Part shown: one piece after another, positions 62,392 through 64,000 of the stretch | How the letters are laid out: every line of letters begins with the position of its first letter | How positions within the stretch are numbered: the first letter of the stretch is position 1 | DNA from: Bacilli bacterium | GTDB taxonomy: Bacteria; Bacillota_I; Bacilli_A; RF39; UBA660 | Direction: 5' to 3' | DNA: 64,000 bases | NCBI GenBank assembly: GCA_017541325.1 | Contig: JAFXZI010000001.1 | Coordinates: 62,001 to 126,000, forward strand | The notes under the pieces: model-generated | The model's input: the letters and a program-made list of their open reading frames with translations, nothing else | Databases searched by the model: none | What the model was told of the DNA's origin: nothing | Translations under genes and position numbers: made by a program

Positions 62392-62967
62392 CTACCTTTT
62401 TATTAATTCATCCAAATCATGTAATAGTTCTTCTAATTTTAATTCTTCATATAATTCAGATGAATATTCATATTGTTCTGTTATATCAAAATTTAATTGA
62501 TTTTTTATACTATCAACATCAAACCATAAACCTTGAAGTATTCCTTTATCATAATCAGTTAAGATTTCTTTTTTTGAATATTCATTTAGATAAGTTCTAG
62601 CATTACTTAATATATGCTCAATCAGTTCTTTATATCTTTCATAATCATAATATTCATCATACACTGTTTCAAAATGCATTTCTATTTTCTTTTTACTACA
62701 AAAGTCTTGGAAATCTATAAATCCGTCCTCATTTCCATACTTCTTTTGTATTTCTTCTTCAGTGATTATACTTAATAATTTTTTAGTAAACCATTCATTA
62801 ATAGAAAAAGAAATAATATTCTCATAATCATCTTGTTTAAACATTTTTGTTTTATCTGCTTTATCTTTTTTATATAGAGTCATTTTAAATACTCCATCAT
62901 TAATTCCATATGTTATTTTAACATAATCAGCATATTCTGCTTTCCCTTCAAATAGTACTTTTACCAT
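62392..62967 (-). CDS. Unknown protein at the head of the hsd operon
   Basis: A 191-residue acidic soluble protein, beta-rich at the start (VKVLFEGKAEYADYVKITYGI) and helical after residue 100. No family is recognised. It is 26 nt upstream of hsdM with no terminator between, and has an extended -10 promoter just before it. It could be a regulatory or control protein for the restriction system, or an unrelated passenger. The ribosome site (GTGGTGG) is weak. Confidence 0.6.
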   Translation of the reverse strand: MVKVLFEGKAEYADYVKITYGINDGVFKMTLYKKDKADKTKMFKQDDYENIISFSINEWFTKKLLSIITEEEIQKKYGNEDGFIDFQDFCSKKKIEMHFETVYDEYYDYERYKELIEHILSNARTYLNEYSKKEILTDYDKGILQGLWFDVDSIKNQLNFDITEQYEYSSELYEELKLEELLHDLDELIKR

Positions 62968-62982
62968 CTAACCACCACTTAA

Positions 62983-62991
62983 ATTATATCA
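62983..62991 (-). promoter_or_regulatory. Extended -10 promoter of the hsd operon
   Basis: On the minus strand TGATATAAT (TGn plus TATAAT) lies 15 nt before the ATG of the 62392 gene. A clear -35 is not seen. It directly follows the terminator of the aldo/keto reductase gene. Confidence 0.45.
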
Positions 62992-62992
62992 T

Positions 62993-63017
62993 AAAAAAAG
63001 AGACTTTTATGTCTCTT
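62993..63017 (-). terminator. Terminator of the aldo/keto reductase gene
   Basis: A 7-bp stem AAGAGAC/GTCTCTT with a 6-nt loop is followed by a T run on the minus strand. Confidence 0.85.
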
Positions 63018-64000
63018 ATTCAAATTCTTTAGCTACTTCTTCAAGTAAATCTCTTATGTGTAGATGTTGTGGACATACTCTTTCACACATACCACATTTA
63101 ATACAACTAGATGCTTTTCCATTATCTTTTGTATGTATTCCATAATACATTCCACTATTCCAGTCATTGAATTGTTTTTTAGCATTGAAACACGCGAATA
63201 AATCAGGAATAGATATTTTCATAGGACATCCTTCAGTACAATATCTGCATGCAGTACAAGCTATTCCTCCAGTTTTATTAAGTATTTCTTTTACTTCTTC
63301 TATTGCTTTATATTCTTCTTCATTAAGTGGTACAAAATCTTTCATATAACTTACATTATCTTTCATTTGTTCTAAGTCACTCATTCCAGATAAAACCATA
63401 TAAACACTATCTAAACTAGCTGCAAATCTTATTGCATAACTTGCATAAGAAAGATTCTTACCTTGATTTATTCCATCAAATACTCTTTTTGCATCATCTG
63501 GAAGTCTTACTAATCCTCCACCTTTAACAGGTTCCATTACAAGTACTGGTTTATTATATTTTTGACATACTTCATAACATTTCTTACTTTGTACTCCAGC
63601 ACTTTCATAATCTATATAATTTAATTGTATTTGTACTATTTCTATTTCTGGATGTTCACTTAATATCATATCTAATATATCTGCAGTATCATGAAAAGAA
63701 ATACCTAAATGTTTAATCTTACCTTTTTCTTTTAAAGATTTACCTACTTCATAAGCATTACAATCCATAAAATGTTTATAATTATTTCTATCTTGTGCAT
63801 GCATTAAATAATAATCAAAATATTCTACTCCACAAGTTTTTAATTGTTCATCTATAAAGGGTTTAATATCTTCTTCTTTTCTAAAATAATTACTAGTTAA
63901 TTTATCAGTTAAAATATATTTATCTCTTTCATATCTTGGAGAAAGACAATCACCAATTGCTTTTTCACTTAATCCTCCAATATATCCATGAGCAGTATCA
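63016..64000 (-). CDS. Aldo/keto reductase with C-terminal ferredoxin domain (5' end outside window)
   Basis: The frame is open from the window edge. The visible part starts DTAHGYIGGLSEKAIGD (the substrate/cofactor Asp of AKRs), continues through YFDYYLMHAQD and KHLGISFHD, and ends with a bacterial-type double 4Fe-4S domain: CTACRYCTEGCP and CIKCGMCERVCP. Such AKR-ferredoxin fusions are common in anaerobic gut Firmicutes and are thought to be NAD(P)H- or ferredoxin-linked oxidoreductases; the substrate is unknown. About 50-70 N-terminal residues are missing. The gene forms the right border of the defence island. Confidence 0.9.
   Translation of the reverse strand, partial: DTAHGYIGGLSEKAIGDCLSPRYERDKYILTDKLTSNYFRKEEDIKPFIDEQLKTCGVEYFDYYLMHAQDRNNYKHFMDCNAYEVGKSLKEKGKIKHLGISFHDTADILDMILSEHPEIEIVQIQLNYIDYESAGVQSKKCYEVCQKYNKPVLVMEPVKGGGLVRLPDDAKRVFDGINQGKNLSYASYAIRFAASLDSVYMVLSGMSDLEQMKDNVSYMKDFVPLNEEEYKAIEEVKEILNKTGGIACTACRYCTEGCPMKISIPDLFACFNAKKQFNDWNSGMYYGIHTKDNGKASSCIKCGMCERVCPQHLHIRDLLEEVAKEFE

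Noticed and set aside
46725-63017. Prophage
   Set aside because: No capsid, portal, tail, terminase or lysis genes; only an integrase remnant and defence genes.

Overview
The window is a chromosomal stretch from a very AT-rich, low-GC Gram-positive bacterium of the Bacillota/Mycoplasmatota side, most likely an uncultured gut commensal of the RF39 type; this placement is an inference from gene content. TGA is used as a stop (for example at 16494-16496, and at 19182-19184 in an ATGA stop/start overlap), so a Mycoplasma-type code is unlikely. The organism makes a cell wall: two class B sortases, two proteins with NPKT sorting signals, a peptidoglycan deacetylase, an M15 peptidase, an L,D-transpeptidase and an LtaS-like synthase are all present. 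Nearly every gene has a Shine-Dalgarno sequence, and most transcription units end in clear hairpin-plus-T terminators. No rRNA, tRNA or CRISPR array was seen.

Layout. 1-5.7 kb: a truncated secreted repeat protein with a long structured leader, a small cytosolic protein, a sortase, a kinase-like protein and a degenerate metallopeptidase-like protein. 5.8-28.7 kb: a surface-structure region. It holds a 2,620-residue repeat protein, seven membrane-anchored or SipW-type secreted proteins of TasA/camelysin style, two SipW-type signal peptidases plus one catalytically dead paralogue, a second sortase and a sortase substrate. Ten of these genes (26410 down to 18015) form one tight operon. In its middle is a membrane-anchored McrB-like AAA+ ATPase, flanked by a DUF2357-like protein without a visible nuclease domain and by an unrecognised partner. 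This is the best candidate for an undescribed system: an AAA+ machine repurposed for surface-fibre export or assembly.

28.9-46.6 kb: ordinary metabolism (L-lactate dehydrogenase) and envelope genes: a wall-anchored papain-like protease, a deacetylase, an LtaS-like enzyme, an MscS channel, a DUF1295 methyltransferase-like protein, and two cell-wall enzymes that share the same N-terminal membrane module.

46.7-63 kb: an acquired defence island, with a frameshifted integrase and an oxidoreductase remnant at its left side. It holds an OLD-family ATPase/nuclease, a DUF4238/SEC-C protein, a GmrSD-like DUF262 protein and a complete type I restriction-modification locus. That locus contains three HsdS pieces, an intact tyrosine recombinase, and three directly repeated sites with an ATCTCA-6 bp-TGAGAT core. 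All three sites lie in the same reading frame (KSQFVE), so recombination should swap target-recognition domains. A truncated aldo/keto reductase closes the window.
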